Positions 25,012-39,717 of a stretch of DNA of 64,000 bases are shown here, piece after piece. Made by a program: the position numbers and the translations under genes. Position 1 is the stretch's first letter, and every line of letters starts with the position of its first letter. This DNA is from Monosporascus cannonballus (Eukaryota > Ascomycota > Sordariomycetes > Xylariales). The stretch spans positions 124,001-188,000 of the forward strand of contig QJNS01000144.1 of the NCBI GenBank assembly GCA_004154925.1, given 5' to 3'. Below the pieces are notes generated by a model. It ran no database searches. It saw only the letters and a list, made by a program, of their open reading frames with translations, and was not told where the DNA came from.

Positions 25012-25093
25012 NNNNNNNNNNCGGTGGCCATCCCAACCAATACCCATTTGCCATAATAAAACAGCAAACAAAATTTGGCCCCCCCCCCCCCCC
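24964..25093. other. Assembly gap with long G-run and downstream C-run
   Basis: Forty-eight consecutive G (24964-25011), ten N (25012-25021), 57 bases of ordinary sequence, then fifteen C (25079-25093). Reading frames of polyGly or polyPro spanning it are artefacts of the homopolymers. Confidence 0.9.
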
Positions 25094-25139
25094 TTCACGC
25101 TCCACCCTCGCAACACGCCGCTATTTCCCATACAAAATC

Positions 25140-25440
25140 AACAAAATGTGACGGGTAGACGGTTTAACCAACTATTAAACCTAAGTTGTAGGGGTTTATG
25201 TTGGCAGGAGTATCGTGGGAATCTGAACAATAGATACAGGAATCGTGTTACGTCTCTTAATACCAAGGTATCTTGGGTAACCAAGTTGTAGGTATTGATA
25301 AGTATTATAAGTTGGTGCTATCTAAATTATGGAAATAACGAACGTATATATTCTTTACAGGTTAATTGGATTTTTATTAGATTTTAATACCGTTATAGAT
25401 CTAATGTTATTGGATTCGATTAGTTCTATATGGATTCCTT
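25140..25440 (-). repeat. Lightly mutated LTR fragment, homologous to 45680-45950
   Basis: It shares an ordered set of blocks with 45680-45950: CTATTAAACCT; ATCGTGGGAATCTGAA; CTTGGGTAAC; TAAATTATGGAAATA with GAACGTATATA; AGATCTAATG; TATGGATTCC. Copy 25140 keeps more C and G than copy 45680, for example CAATAGATACAGGAATCGTG against TGATAAATATAATAATCGTA, which shows RIP-direction changes in the latter. The right end is replaced after TATGGATTCCTTT by the MITE-like element. Confidence 0.65.
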
Positions 25441-25457
25441 TTGCCTCATCGTGATCA

Positions 25458-25615
25458 GGACCCCATTTTGGAGGTTGTGGCTGCGCCTGCGGCGCAGCAG
25501 CCGTAGCCACAGCTATAGCTTTTGATCAAGAAGTATCTGTTAGGGGTCTAATATATCAACTAAACCACTTTAAGAATTATCTCCACAAAAATAATAAAAC
25601 CTCCAAAATAAGGCC
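25458..25615. mobile_element. MITE-like element with terminal inverted repeats
   Basis: The left terminus GGACCCCATTTTGGAGGTT (25458-25476) and right terminus AACCTCCAAAATAAGGCC (25598-25615) are inverted copies with few mismatches, enclosing 158 bp. It contains a strong GC hairpin at 25476-25511 (TGTGGCTGCGCC, loop TGC, GGCGC...AGCCACA). It is too short to encode a transposase, so if mobile it would be a non-autonomous DNA element. A target duplication is not evident. Confidence 0.5.
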
Positions 25616-25619
25616 TAAT

Positions 25620-28600
25620 AGCAAGTTATGATGTTTTCGTTCCGTTTTTCGTATTTTTATATAAAACTTCAGAAATTATTAACGCGAATCCTTTAAATAT
25701 AGCTTTAAATAAGCGTTACTTTTTTTGTAATTACAAAAATTTAATATAAAATCAAAAATTTTATTTTTATGTATAATTTTGGTCCTAATTAAATTTAAAA
25801 TATTATTATAAATTTAAATAAATAACTAAAAATTTTATTTTCCGTATATTATATTATGTACTTTCTTGTAATTAATATAATAATAATATAACGTTATCAG
25901 TTAAAATAATAATATATAATGTTTAAGATTATTTATAATAAATTTCGAAATATAATTTTTTTTACTTAGTCAAATATAAGTATTGTATTTAAAGGTTTAA
26001 GATAAATATTTTAAATCTTTTAATATTTAATTTTTCAAAACGAAAGATTTACTATTATCCGATGTTTTTATCGGTTTTTTGCCGATATAAACGTAATTAA
26101 CCTATATGCCAACATTATATATACGGCCGATAACCTTATAGAAACCTTATGCCGTTAGTTTGTTTGTCTTATATTAGGCGTTGTACTTGGCGGGTAGGGC
26201 CGTATTTTACGAAAAAAATAGGTTAATACAGTATATAGTCTGGTTTTTAAAAATTTAATATTTTTTTATTATTAAAAAAAGTTTTAAAAAATCCTTAATT
26301 ATTTAAGTTTTTTTAATAACGGACTTAATTATTATTTAAGTTCTATTCTTAATTAAAGTAACGAAAAAATAATAAAACTTTATATTAATAATTTCATATT
26401 TTGTTTTTATTTTAATATTTATAAATACGAAAAAGTTTAACTTAAAGATATTTAACCATATAGCTGGCGGACGATATAACCATATTATTTTTAGTTTTAA
26501 ATAAATATCGAACGATTAATTTCAAATTATTATATTAAATCTTATTGTCGAACGATAATATAATTTGGTTATTATTAACGAAATATATTTATTATTGAAA
26601 TAACAAAACTTCCGCCTTAAATATATTAATTTTCTTAATTTGCATTTTATTTTCCTTATTTATATATATTAATTTATATATATAGCAATTATTAATAATA
26701 TTATAAACAAATTACGACATATAACGGCTTTCGTTAAATCGGCGGTCCAATTAAATATAGTTATAAGGCGGAAGTCCGGTATTTTAATATTAATAATTCC
26801 AAAATTAACATAATTATTTTCTTTATACCTAAAGGTTAACGTTTAAATTAAAAATACTTAAAATATTTGATAATTAATAAATTCAGATTATTAAATAATG
26901 TTTTTAAGTCAATTTAAAAATTTACATTTTATTATTAAAAGTATTATTTATATTAACAATAAGGCGAAAACTATAAATATTCACAATTATTTAATTAGAA
27001 TTATAGTAAATTACGGGTATTTGTTAAAGGTTATAAGAAAGGTTATTAAGTTTTATAATTCCAAAGTATTTTACGGAAATTAAATTCGTATATATAATAA
27101 TTTAAAATAATTAAATAATTTTATCTGTGTTATCGTTTTTATTATTGTTTTTAAATTACATATAAATATTCGGGATATTAATCGAATAATATAATAAGAT
27201 ATATTATAAAGTTATTTAATTAAGCGGCTTATAATTATAAGCAATTAATTATAATTAATTATATATAAGCCATATTATTTGCACTTTATTAAACGTTTAA
27301 TAAATATAAAACCGAACCGTTTATTTCAAAAAATAAAATAACGAAAAGGATTTAGGCCCGGTAAATTAAAAACAGTAATATTTATAAAAATATAAAGATC
27401 GTAATGAAAAACGACGTAACGAATTCGAATAATAAAAAGAAAGATATGTAATTTATCGCGAATAATTCTAATTCAACCGAAATAATTATTAAATTTTAAT
27501 TTGCAGTATCTGATAAAAATAAGGCCTTAATAATAGGCGTTATTTAATGGCAAATATATATATAAGATAATTTTGGCATATTTAAAAAAACAAAATTATT
27601 ATGCTAAAAAAACCACAATAACTTAATTCCGGTTACGTTTTATTATAACATATATACGGTTAACTTTTTCCATATATCCGAACTTTTAAATACGAAACTA
27701 TTTACGTAAAAATAATTAGAATTTAATTCGATAAAAGCGGTTATTTAGGAAATGATAAAATCTTAATATAAATAACGGGCGAATAAACTGTTTTTTGCGT
27801 TATTATTTCTGTTTAACAATAAAAAATAAAATAAATATTTATTTTTATTATATTTAAACGGTATTTATTTAATCAGTTTTTAAATAAATTGAAAGAAATT
27901 AAAAGTCCATATTTAATTTAAAATATAATCGAATTAATTAAGGTAATTCCCAGTTTCGATAAATAATAATATTGGGATATTTTAAAAAACCGCATATTTC
28001 TTACGTTATATATAATATACGAAAAAGCTTTATTTTCGATTTTATAGAAAATATAAGTAATTTTTCGTAAACGGCGGAATTCGCTTAATTGGAAATAACG
28101 GCGTTATATCTTTATACTGCAAACCGATTTATATAAATTACGGATTATTATTGCGTTATAAATTTAATAAATATCGGAAAAATTATAAAACCGTTATAAA
28201 TCGCGTTTCGTTCCAATTAAAATATACCGCATATTATCGATCGGTTTAAACTGGTAATTAACGGTTTAACGATAATCCTACTAATTCAAATATTAAATCG
28301 ATATATAATTTATACGTTTCTATAATTTAGAATCGTAATTTTAGTTATAATAACGTTTATACTTATACGCGTAATTTGCAATATATTAAATAATTTTTAT
28401 TAAAATTTTATTTTATTCTCTTTATTTATAATATCGGCACAAGATTTATCGTTCTTAAATATTTTTAATTTCTAGTTTTATTTTTGTTATCGTACCCATA
28501 TTCGCATAATTCGTTTACTTTTATATCGTTACCGGAATTGCCGATATTATTAAAACGTAATAATTCGTAGCCCGATATTATAAATAATATATCGGAAAAA

Positions 28601-31600
28601 AAATCGAAATAATACTCCTTGTCGAAATTAAGAAATTACGCATTAGGAATAAACAGTATTTATCGAATAATAATATTAATTATAAATTAAAAAGTAATTG
28701 CTATATTAAGTGAAAAAATAAAAAACGATATTCTGCCGGTTTTAATTAAGACCAATAACAAAAAATACGTTCGGTTTCGGTAAAGTATCGCGGTCGTAAA
28801 ATACGATAATTATAAATATTTATATAATATTAATTAAAGTTATTAATGTTTTATTTATTTATTAAATTTATTATTTTTATTAATTTTTAATTCTTTAAGC
28901 TTTATTCGTGATATTAATTTATTCTAAACCAAATTAATTATATATTATAAGAAATTTGTAATATAAATTTTTTAATAAGAAAATCAACGAAATTTTGTAT
29001 TATATAATTCGAATTATAATTTATTACAGTTATTAACAAATTATCCTTTATACTTATAGCCTTTAACTTAAGACGCCGAACTAAAATTTCTTAAATCTTA
29101 TTTTCCGTTTTTCTTGAATTTATCATATTAATTTTTAAAATATTTTTATTTTTAAAGCATTTTAATTTAGATTAAATAAGTAAAATAAGAGATCGATTAT
29201 ACGGATAATTAAATAATGTAAACAAATTTTTCGCGAATATTAAAAAAGTTATTTTTTTATTAAAAATATAATTATTTCAATATACGTTTTTTTTAAATAT
29301 TAATTCGAATCGTTTAAAATCCCGGATTTATAATAAAGTTTTATTAATTACGTTTTATAATTTTATGTTCCTGTAATTAAAATTAATATATATCGGCACA
29401 CGGTGTTAATTAATATTTTTCGAAACTGTCCGTATATCTTATCGTTATCTTATTAAAAAATTTAATATTTTTTTTTCGAATTAGGACTTTTTAATTCATT
29501 TAGTAAAGGTCGACGGCCGGATTTAGCTTTTTTTTCTTTTGCGGTGTTTTCCCTTTATTAACGTAATTAGATTCTCGGTTGGTTCTAAGGATTCCTTTAT
29601 TTTTTCTCCGGCTAGTTTTAAAAATTCCTTTATATCAAAATTGGATATAAATATAATAATAATTAGATATTCCGAATAACCGCCGAAATCTTTAATATTA
29701 GTATTAGATATGCCGTAATACTTAAAAATCCAATTTTTATATAAGGATATTTATTTAGTAATTAATTATGTATAATCGTAAACTTTTCTTTCGTTTAATA
29801 TTATTAAAGTAACGTCCATGTAATATATATAATAAAATATATTACGGTTTTAAATTCTTTTTAATCGGAACTATAATATTACTATATTTCTGGTATTATT
29901 TATATTATGTATATCGGTATAAATTATAAATTCCTGAAAATAATTCACGACCCGAATTATACTTTTTTTTAAAAAGATATATGCCGATAGACTTTGTAAT
30001 ATAAATAACATTTATTTCGCGGTTTTAAAAACGTATTATTTAATAATCCATATGATTTATATCGATAATTTTATAATTATATTTTAATATAAAAAGAAGA
30101 GGAATAATATTATATGTTATTTAATAACCTTTTCAAAGTTTAATAAAAGTAAGATTTAAAAATCATTAAAATATATAAATATATTTTTTATTAAGTGTTT
30201 ATAAATTATATTTATATATTTAAAATTCCGAAATATTTATTTAAATATTATTTCGATATTATCATAAGTAACATATATGTTAATATATATAATAATAAAT
30301 AATATATGTTGTTTAGTACATAATAATAGAATTTACTTTATAAAAACTGTATAATATTAAGATTTTTTCGAATAATTGTTTAACTTTGAAAAGGCTTATT
30401 TTATAAACTAAGATAAAATTTGAAAAAAATAATATATATAATAAGAAACAATGTACGGAAACTAAGGTTATAATTAATATAATTTGAATCGAAAGTTAAC
30501 ATAATACCGTTAAGATTTTTATATATATTTTAATTTTTTGTTAAATTATTATATGATTTTTAAATATGATTATTATATTTTATTTTATTAAATAATAATA
30601 ATATTATTATAATAATTACATAATATTAAATAAATATAAATAGATAATTGTTATTAGAAAGCTTAATAATATTATAAATTTGTCGGTATTAATTCGGGTT
30701 AATTAAAATTAAAATATATTTAAACTTTTGGGTTTATATAAATTATTAAATATAAATAAAAAAATTAACTTTATTTTTTCTTATAACGAATTAATAATAT
30801 ATAGAGAAAAAACTTTATAATTATATATATTTATTATATTTTAATATATAAAACTACGTTACTTACTATATAATAATTATTAATTAGTTCTTTTTTATTT
30901 AATACCAGAAATCCATATTACAATGTATAATTTTATATATTTTACGATATCATAAAAAATAAATAAATATTTTGCCAATATAATAAAGGCAGTTTCCGTT
31001 TTATATTTTGATAATATATTTTGAATAAACCTAAAAAACCTTATTTGTCCGGTTAAAAAAAATAGATTTGTTAATAATATTCGCGAAAAATAATTTGCCT
31101 CCGAAAAATAACCTGCCCTTAAAAAATAAACTTAAAGATAAATAATAGAGTTTCGGATTAAAATATAACCAGAATAGATATTAAAATAAAAATATTCTGC
31201 CTTTAAAAAATAGCCTTAAAAACGAATAATAAAATCTTTAATTAAAAAACAGCCGGAATTAATATTACAATAATTTGCGATAAGCCGAAACCGAGAACGT
31301 AATTTTAATTAGGGTATTTTTGTATTAATTTAATAATATTCGACTGTTTTAAAATACAAGATATTTTTAACGCAAAACGCATATTATACGTAATTAATTT
31401 CAAATATTAGATATCTGATATAAAATTATATTAATATAGCGGAAAGTTAAAAGAAATAAAGATTTTATGTTTTAATATTAATATAAATATATCTGAATTA
31501 AATCGAATTTATAATTATTAAAAATTTAAAAATTCGGTAATATTATAAAAGGCTTATATTACGGATAAGACTTTTTATTACGGAAAAATAGGGTATTTAT

Positions 31601-34600
31601 ATAAGCAAAATTATTAATAATATAATTCGAAATATTGTCCATAATAATAATTAATAAAATAAGATTTACGTTATAACGGATTATGCCGGCCTTATAAATT
31701 ATTAACGTACCAAATTAATTACGGCTTTTGTAATTTAACAAAAATTATATAAACTGGGTATTATATAAATAATACGAAAAAGGGTTTATAATTTTGTAAA
31801 CCGGACTATTTAATTTAAAAAATATATTATATAGTTATTTTATAAATATTATAATTTACGGAATTATACGCGTAATAAATATATAAATTACGTATAAGAA
31901 TATAACGAAAAATATTTATATACTATTTTCAAATATTCGACATTATTATATTGTCCGAATAAAAATTTTTAAAAGGATTTAAACGTAAATATTATACTTA
32001 AAACGAATAGATTTTTAGGACCTGAAAACGTAACAAATGTTATTAATATATAAGTTATAATAACGTGCGAAAGAAAGGCAGAACGGAAAAAAAACTTAAA
32101 AAGTACTTAAGAATATTAATAAGTAAATTAATTACAAACCGAGTATAGGAGTTAATTCGAAATTATACGTTATATTTAGTTATATAAAATACGAGATTTT
32201 TATATATCTTTATAAAGCCTAAAACGTTCGAACGATATGTAATTCATAAAAATTATATAAATTATAAATGGAATTATTTATATTAATTTCGTTAATAAAT
32301 ATATTGTATACTGTATCGTAAAATATTATTCTTTTATTTACGATTTTACTATCAAAAACAAATACATTATACTAATATAATAATTAAATAATTTCGGTAA
32401 TATATAAAATAATTTTGAAATTAAATAATTAAGATTATATAAGTAATAAAGTTATATTAATATTAAAATTATTATATAAATAATATATTACTTAAAAAAT
32501 ATAAAGAAATAAAAATATAAAAAAATATATTAATAATTTGTTTTTATCTGATAAATCTTTATTTTGTTTATTCGATAACAATAAAGACGTTAATAGGCCG
32601 CCTTAATTAAGATTATTAATTAAGTTATCGACAATTTGTACTATAAAACTATAATTTTTTCCGTATACAAAATATTACCATTATTTAAAACCAAATTATC
32701 CTTAGAAAATTCGGTATTAAAAACTTTTTAGATAATTACGTTAAAATTATTCATAAGTTAATATTTGTTTTTTTGCTGGGTTTAGTTAATTAAATTTATT
32801 TACGTTATTAATAATAAGTACGGTATTATTAAAATCGATAAATTTAATATCCATGGTTTTACGGCTTACGACTAAAATATTTTCGGATTTCTAATTATTT
32901 TCTTTAATCCGAAACGGATATCTCTTAATAAATTGAAATTTCAAAATAAAAAATAAACGCGCTTAAGGATTTCATTACGAAAATCCCGAAAAACGTAACG
33001 CTTATTTTGTAAAAAAACATAACGGACATAAAATTTACATTATAAAGATATACGGTATTTAATTAAAAACGAATCTCCGAAAAAAATAGAATTAGTATTA
33101 TATGTATTATTTTTTGACCCGCGGAATTCACTAACAAGTTATAAATTATAATATTCGTTTTTGCGATTAAATATTGTTTATATTTCTTTTCTAGATTTTG
33201 TCGGAATTAAATTTAATATTAAAATTAAATTAATAAGTATTTACTCCGATATTGCAAAATGTAACATTAAATCGAAATAAAATATTTTTTTACTATAATT
33301 AAATTAACCGGCCTTGTAAAACATAATAATATCGGTATTAACCGTTTAATATAATTAATATCAATATATTGTATAATATACGAAAAATATAAATAAATTT
33401 GAGCTTTTTTGAAAAAGCGGTAATAATTGCGAAATTTCTTATCGATAAAAACAATATCGATTAACGGTTGGTTATTATCTTTAATAAAGTTAAAAGAATT
33501 TTCGCCTTATGGAATATCGGTCGTATAAAATTTATTTCCGGCCTTGTAATTATTTAACAAAAAAGCTTTATTCGGCATATTTTAATTACGATTATACCGC
33601 TTAAAAATAATAGATATAAATTATATTTCCGAATCAAAAGAAATATTTACGAATTATTCGTTAAGTTCTTTACATTATAAAATAACGTATTACTAATAAA
33701 TAATAATTACAGATCTTTATTAAAAATATTCTTATTTATTAATATATTTTAATTAAAATCCCGTAATATTTCTCTTATTTATCCGGCGTAATTAAAATAT
33801 TTAGAAATTACCTTATGCGCGATATATTTAAATTCGGTAACGGTTAACCAAAAATGTATATTTTTTATAAATTCGATATATTTGGTTTTTTAAAAAAAGT
33901 TTTCGATTAAGGTATTCCGGAAAACTTTATATATGTTAAATATTTTTATTATAAGTGGTTTATATCAGGTACGTAATTTCTTTTTAAAATAGTGCAAATA
34001 TGCTAATATTATATATTTAAAAATAAAAAGTTCGAAAAAATAAAATATCGCCGATTTTTAATATAATTCCATTATTTTATATAAAAATTAAGAATTCGTT
34101 TTTAAAATTACGTATATTCTATGTATTTCGGTTATATTATTAAGTTAATAAATATGCATAAATATAAATAAGAAATTTATTTATATATAGAATAAAATAA
34201 AAATAAAAATAAAGTTATTGTTTTTTATCCTACAAATCGGTTATTTCGGTTTAATTAATCTATATTTTCCAAATATAACTAATTACTTTCTAATTTTTAT
34301 AAATAAGATGAAAACGTTCCGAAAATCGATAACATTATTTTTCTTTAAATTTATAAGTTTTTGAAAATAATTTCGAAAAACGTTATAAATATTATTAATA
34401 ATGATTTTATTTTCATTAATTGTAATTAACGAAATACAATAACGTTTATTATATAATATATATTTTCATTTGAGAATATTAAGGAATTTTTACTTATTAG
34501 ATTTATGAAATATGTTAATAAACACAGAAAATAAAATCCGAATAATATTAATTACGAATTAACAAAGATTTTAAGTAGTATCAGATAATATTATAATATT

Positions 34601-35640
34601 TTATAAAATTATTTTATTTCATAATATGAATTAAATTAAAATATAAATTATTTTAGTATTTTTAACAATATTATTATAATAACAAATAATGGTAATAAAA
34701 AGATTCTGCATAATGGTACTATATCGAAACGCTATATTAAAATATAATATCGTTTTATTATACATAATTATAAAATGTAATTTATTTTAAATAAAATTAT
34801 ATGATTAGAAAAAAATTAATATGATTATTTTAACTTTCTTTATTAACCGAATTATATTTTTATATAACGTGTAATATTTATTATAAATATTTAACCTTTT
34901 TAATATATCGATATTATTCCGTAATAAATCTGAAGATAATATAAACCTGGTTAATAAATAAGGTAAATAATTATTATTAACTTTGAAAATTATTGTAATT
35001 ATATTAATTAAAATTATAAAAAATAAATATATAAAAATATCCGGTTTATTATTATTATAAATTTATTTCGTTATTTATTTTATATTATATAATAATTATT
35101 TTCCCCTTAAATATATAATTACTTAATTTAAAAGTTTACATTAATTAAGGGCAAATGTTTTATAAAAAAAGGGATTTTTTCGTCCAAAATAATATAGATT
35201 ATTTTAATATTTATGAATAATTTTTTAATATACGATAAAATTTAGACTTCTTTACAAATGTTATACATTTCCCGTATATTATATTATAATATATTAATTA
35301 AACGTTTAATTCTAATAATTTCATTAATTATTCGGTTATTATCGCATAAAACTTTATTTTCAATGAAAATATCTAAATTTATATTTGTTACATATTTTTG
35401 TTAAAATATTAAAGTACGTATACGTCTATTTTATTATTTTAGGTTTGCATAATAAAATTGAAAAAATTTGAATTTATCGCATTTTAAAAAAATTAGATAA
35501 TAACGTAACGGGGCTAAGTTATAAATATTAAATATATTAAGGTTTAAAAATAATAAATAAATTTTAATTAAAATTATCGTAATATTAACAAATAAACTAT
35601 AATTAAAATAATTATATATATATATAATTATTATATAAAA
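25620..35640. other. Unresolved RIPed repeat debris
   Basis: Ten kilobases of extremely AT-rich DNA with scattered CpG and very few CpA/TpG, typical of old RIPed repeats. Reading frames are short; a 61-codon + frame at 26898-27083 is Lys/Ile/Asn-rich by composition only. Fragments look protein-derived on inspection (for example the - strand around 28000-28250 reads NMRYILIGTKRDL), but I could not assign a family. The 3' end of this stretch probably holds the gag of the Copia relic that follows. No gene can be supported. Confidence 0.5.
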
Positions 35641-37050
35641 GATAAATTAACTTTTAAACAGGGTGCGACAAATATTCGTATGTTTTTTTATTATTAATTA
35701 ATGTAACGTTATAAATACTTTATTTTACCCTTTAAGGAATATAGCTATTTTGGATTTAAGGTTTACGATATATAATTTAAATTTAATTAGGAAATTTCTA
35801 AATTTTAAACTTACCGTATAAAATAACGAGATATGCGCAAATAACAGCTTTATTTTAATTAAGGGGTACGAAAAGATTAATATAATTTTTCGAAACCTTA
35901 ACAGTACAAAAGCATTACGTTTGTATAACGTAATATATTACGACAGTTTCGTATATAATTTGGTATTTTTCTGGTAGTTTCGGAAAAAAGTTATTAATAA
36001 GATAACCGAAAATTTAATACTTTTATTCGAAACAAATATAATTAAGTAATTATTACATTAATAAATAAATTTAGTTAATTCGTTATCAATAATATTCACG
36101 TAATAATTACTTATATAATTTTAAAAATTTATAAATAAAATATTAATTCGTAAATAACGAAATTATTATAAATCGTTCACGATATTATATAATACTTAAA
36201 ATTAGGATATTTAAAACCCGAAATAATCGTTTAGTTATAGTCCTATACGAAAAAAGTCCACCTAAAGGGTTTTATAATAGTCGAATACCAAATTTGTAAT
36301 AAGGCGAAAATTAAAAGATTAATACGCCGCAAGCTAAAAAAAAAGAATATCTCGATTAGAACAAAAAATTTGTTATCGATTTTATAAATTTTGAAAAGAA
36401 TCTTAAAGGATATAAATACGTTATGTTTGCTATCGATAAATACTTAGATTTTATTTAGGTTATTTACGTTAAAAATCGAAAGCAAAATATATTAATTATA
36501 ACATTTCGATACTTTTTAAAAGTCCTAAAAAACTAAAATAAGGTTTTTCTATAAGTAATCGAATAAAATAACGAAATTCAGAAAAATTATTAATTTTGAA
36601 ATATGTTTTAATTGTTTTTTTATTATTAAATTTAAACCTTTAATACCATATACCCAGGCTTAAAACCGGGGTATAAAGCGTTTAAGAGATATAATTAAGG
36701 AAAAAATAATTGTAATACGAAATAACGTTAAGTTATTTTCGTTTTTAATTGCATATATTTTTAAAGCGGTAATGTATTTATATAACCGTACTTTTAAATA
36801 TATATTTTTTAACACAGCCTATACGAAATTTATTATATTTATTTAACGTATAAAAACGGCGTTATAATATTTGATCGAAAGCTTTAATAAGCCCATTTAC
36901 GAATATACGGTTGTATAACTTGCGTTATAATAATTACCGTTATGAAAAATAAAACTTTTAAAAATTAAATCCTAAAACGTAAATTAATTATTTCGTTTGT
37001 TACAAATTTACGAATATTTACGAAATTTAGAACTTATTAATTAATAAAGC
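35640..37050 (+). mobile_element. Ty1/Copia relic: protease and integrase
   Basis: The + strand preserves Copia-type signatures despite many stops. Around 35880-35990 it reads INIIFRNLN...KALRLYNVIYYDSF, matching the protease/GAG-pre-integrase junction where 'LRLYNVxYC' is typical. Around 36410-36480, YKYVMFAIDKYLDFI matches the integrase core with its first catalytic Asp. Around 36760-36815, AVMYLYNRTFKYIFF matches the conserved 'NRTP' region of fungal Copia integrases. The sequence stops being Copia-like at about 37050, where a Gypsy relic in the opposite orientation begins, so RT and RNase H are missing here. Neither LTR was located. Confidence 0.7.
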
Positions 37051-37059
37051 TATTATTAT

Positions 37060-39717
37060 TCAAAATATATAATTTAATAAAACAACTACTGTTTTAAGTA
37101 ATATTAATATAACGCTAAAAAACAGCCGGTATACCGTTAAGGCCGAATGGGCATATCAGTTATTCGAAAAACCCGAAACGTATACGGAACGCAATTTTCC
37201 ATTCGTTTCCTTAGCGGATACGTAACCGGTAAAAAGCCGTTCGAACGTTAAGTTTCGTAAATTACCGGGCCTGTAATAAGGTTCGTAATATTTTTTTATT
37301 AACGGAAAAAGGTAATAGTTTCGTTTCGTAATCTTATTTAATTTCTTATAATTTACGTAAAACCGTAAACCCCCGTTAAGTTTCTTTGCGAATAATACCG
37401 GGGTACTTATAAAAAAGCTGCTAATCCGAATTTAATTTTTGTTAAGTAAATTTATAAGTATTTTACGTAAGACTAATAATTTTTCCCTTAATATTCCGTA
37501 TAAGGGTTATTATAGGATTGCTTTTTTTAACCCGAGATATCCGTTTTTAGGTTTATCGTTATGTCGTTATTATTACGATAAGGTAATAACGATAAACTTT
37601 TATCGTTTGCCAAAAGGTTTCGGAATTTTCATATTTTCTTAAGAAAATGTTCCGTTATGTCCTTAAAGGTTAATTGCGGTTTTACATTTAAAACCTTATT
37701 AATATTTTCCATAAAGATTACGAATAATTATGTCCCATTTTTCCTACGGCGATTTTGCCGCGTTATTGCCGTAAAGGTTACAGCCGCCATTAGGCGAGCT
37801 TCTTTATATTTTTGTAACTGCCTCTTTAGGCGATTCTTAAATTCCTTATCGAATTATTTTTTTTTACGTAATATGGATGCGGCAACGTTATTTACGAAAC
37901 GGATAACCCGTTATTTTATTTCGTACATAATATTATTATATTTTATTTAAGGTTTTTTTAAAATAAAAAAATAAGATAAATTTTTGATTACGTACTTTTA
38001 AATTCGTTTTAGGCGGCCGTTTAAGTTTACGTTAACGTAAGTAATTTTTCGAATTGCCATTATTATAAGTTCGTTATTTTTTATTAGCTTTAACCGACGA
38101 AATATAATAAATATATGTTATAATTTTAAACGATAAATTAACCGTTAATTAAATACGAAATAATAAATATATTTATTATTAATTAGGACATTTATATATA
38201 TAATATTATTAATTAAAGCGTTTAATATAAAAGGGATATTATTTAATTTATTATTAATTTTTTGTAATTTTTCCTTTATTACGTCCCTTTTTTGTTAGCG
38301 ATTTTTAATAAGGGTTATTTTTTTAAATTTTTATTATCCGAATCGTTATTTCCGTTAATAGTATTTTGCAAACTTACTGCCATAACCTTTATCTTAATTA
38401 AATAAAGCCGTTTTGCGGGTTTATATTTAAGACATTTCCAGTTTAAATAATTCATAACGATATAACGAAAATATTATTTTTTCTGTTTCCGAATTTTTAC
38501 CTTATTATCGGAAAATTATTTTGTATAAAGCGGGTTATCCGAACCTTATTCCGAATTATTTCCGGATCCGTTTTTTCGATTATTTTATTATTAATCCATA
38601 AACTTAAAAATTAACGTAATTAATTACGTAACGTTCGTTATAAGTATATCCTTTTAAACGTTTATTATTTAAGCCGGTTTATTAATTTGGCCGATATATT
38701 ATTATTAGTTAACCGTTTCTTTTTTTTTATCGGAATATTAAATTATTGTTTTTTTGCCTATATAGTAATCGGGTAAAACCTTTAAGCAATTAATTACTTT
38801 TTTTTTATTTTGCATATTTAACGGTTATAATTATTATAAAATATATTTTTCGTAATTAATACGTTACGAAATTATATATTAATATTAGCGTTTACGAAAA
38901 CCACTTTAATTATTCAGGGTTACGTTAAGCTTTTATATTTAATTAACTTAAACTTAAAATTTAATAAATAATCTTAAAACCGTTAATTATTATTTTATTT
39001 TATACGTTATAATTATTTTTTAACGGATTATACCATTTATTTATTTTCGAATTGCTTTTTTATATAAAAGAAAAAATTATTAACGTCGAAATCTTTTCGT
39101 AATTCTTTGATTTCGAATTAATAATTAAATCGTAATTATTTTTTAATAAATATAAATATTATAATACCTAAGCAAATTATTACAAAAAAGCCGAAAATAA
39201 ACCGGTTTTCCTTTATTTTCGTGCAAAATATGGCAAAAAACGAATAAAATATTTTTTATTTTCCGTTTTACGAAAGCCATTTTATAAGCTTACGATTCGT
39301 TCTTACGAACGCATTATTTAACGGCGGACTTACCGTAAGTTTTTGATAAAATAAATCCTGTTTTATAAGGGCTTTTTTTCCGCTTTTATAAAAAGGTATT
39401 TTTTTATTTTCGTTATCTGGTTAAATAAATTATTTATTATTTCGTTATAGTTAAAAATTAATTTGGCAAATTTTTCTTATTATATATTAAACTTTTAAAG
39501 TATATTTACGAATAATTGGTATTATAAGTTTTTTTTAATAATTCCGGACGAAATTAATACCATTAGCTTATTTATAATTTCGTCGGCTATACTACTTCGT
39601 AATTATTTCGCTATAAAACCTTTTTTAGTTTATTATTCGTAACTTAAGTATTTTTAAGAAATATTTCGCTTTTATTTAATTTCCTGGAAGCTATAATAAG
39701 TTATAACCTTAAATATA
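37060..39717 (-). mobile_element. Ty3/Gypsy relic: gag to RT (family 3)
   Basis: The - strand at 37100-37450 reads as the N-terminal half of a Gypsy reverse transcriptase: KKLNGGLRFY.NYKKLNKITKRN, then the region of 'ARYFTKLD' and 'FRVFRIT' leading to PIRP/GIPAVF. RIP and at least one frameshift disrupt it. CpG is abundant and CpA nearly absent, a very clean RIP signature. Protease and gag should lie at 38-39.7 kb, where I see no clear motif. The catalytic YxDD part, RNase H and integrase would lie left of 37060 but are replaced there by the Copia relic, which suggests the Copia element inserted in, or recombined with, this one. Confidence 0.65.

Noticed and set aside
24907..25291. polyGly/polyPro open frames on both strands
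   Set aside because: Produced by the G-run and C-run around the N gap.
37657..37950. 97-codon + strand open frame
   Set aside because: Antisense to the RIPed Gypsy relic; the - strand carries the RT-like text next to it.
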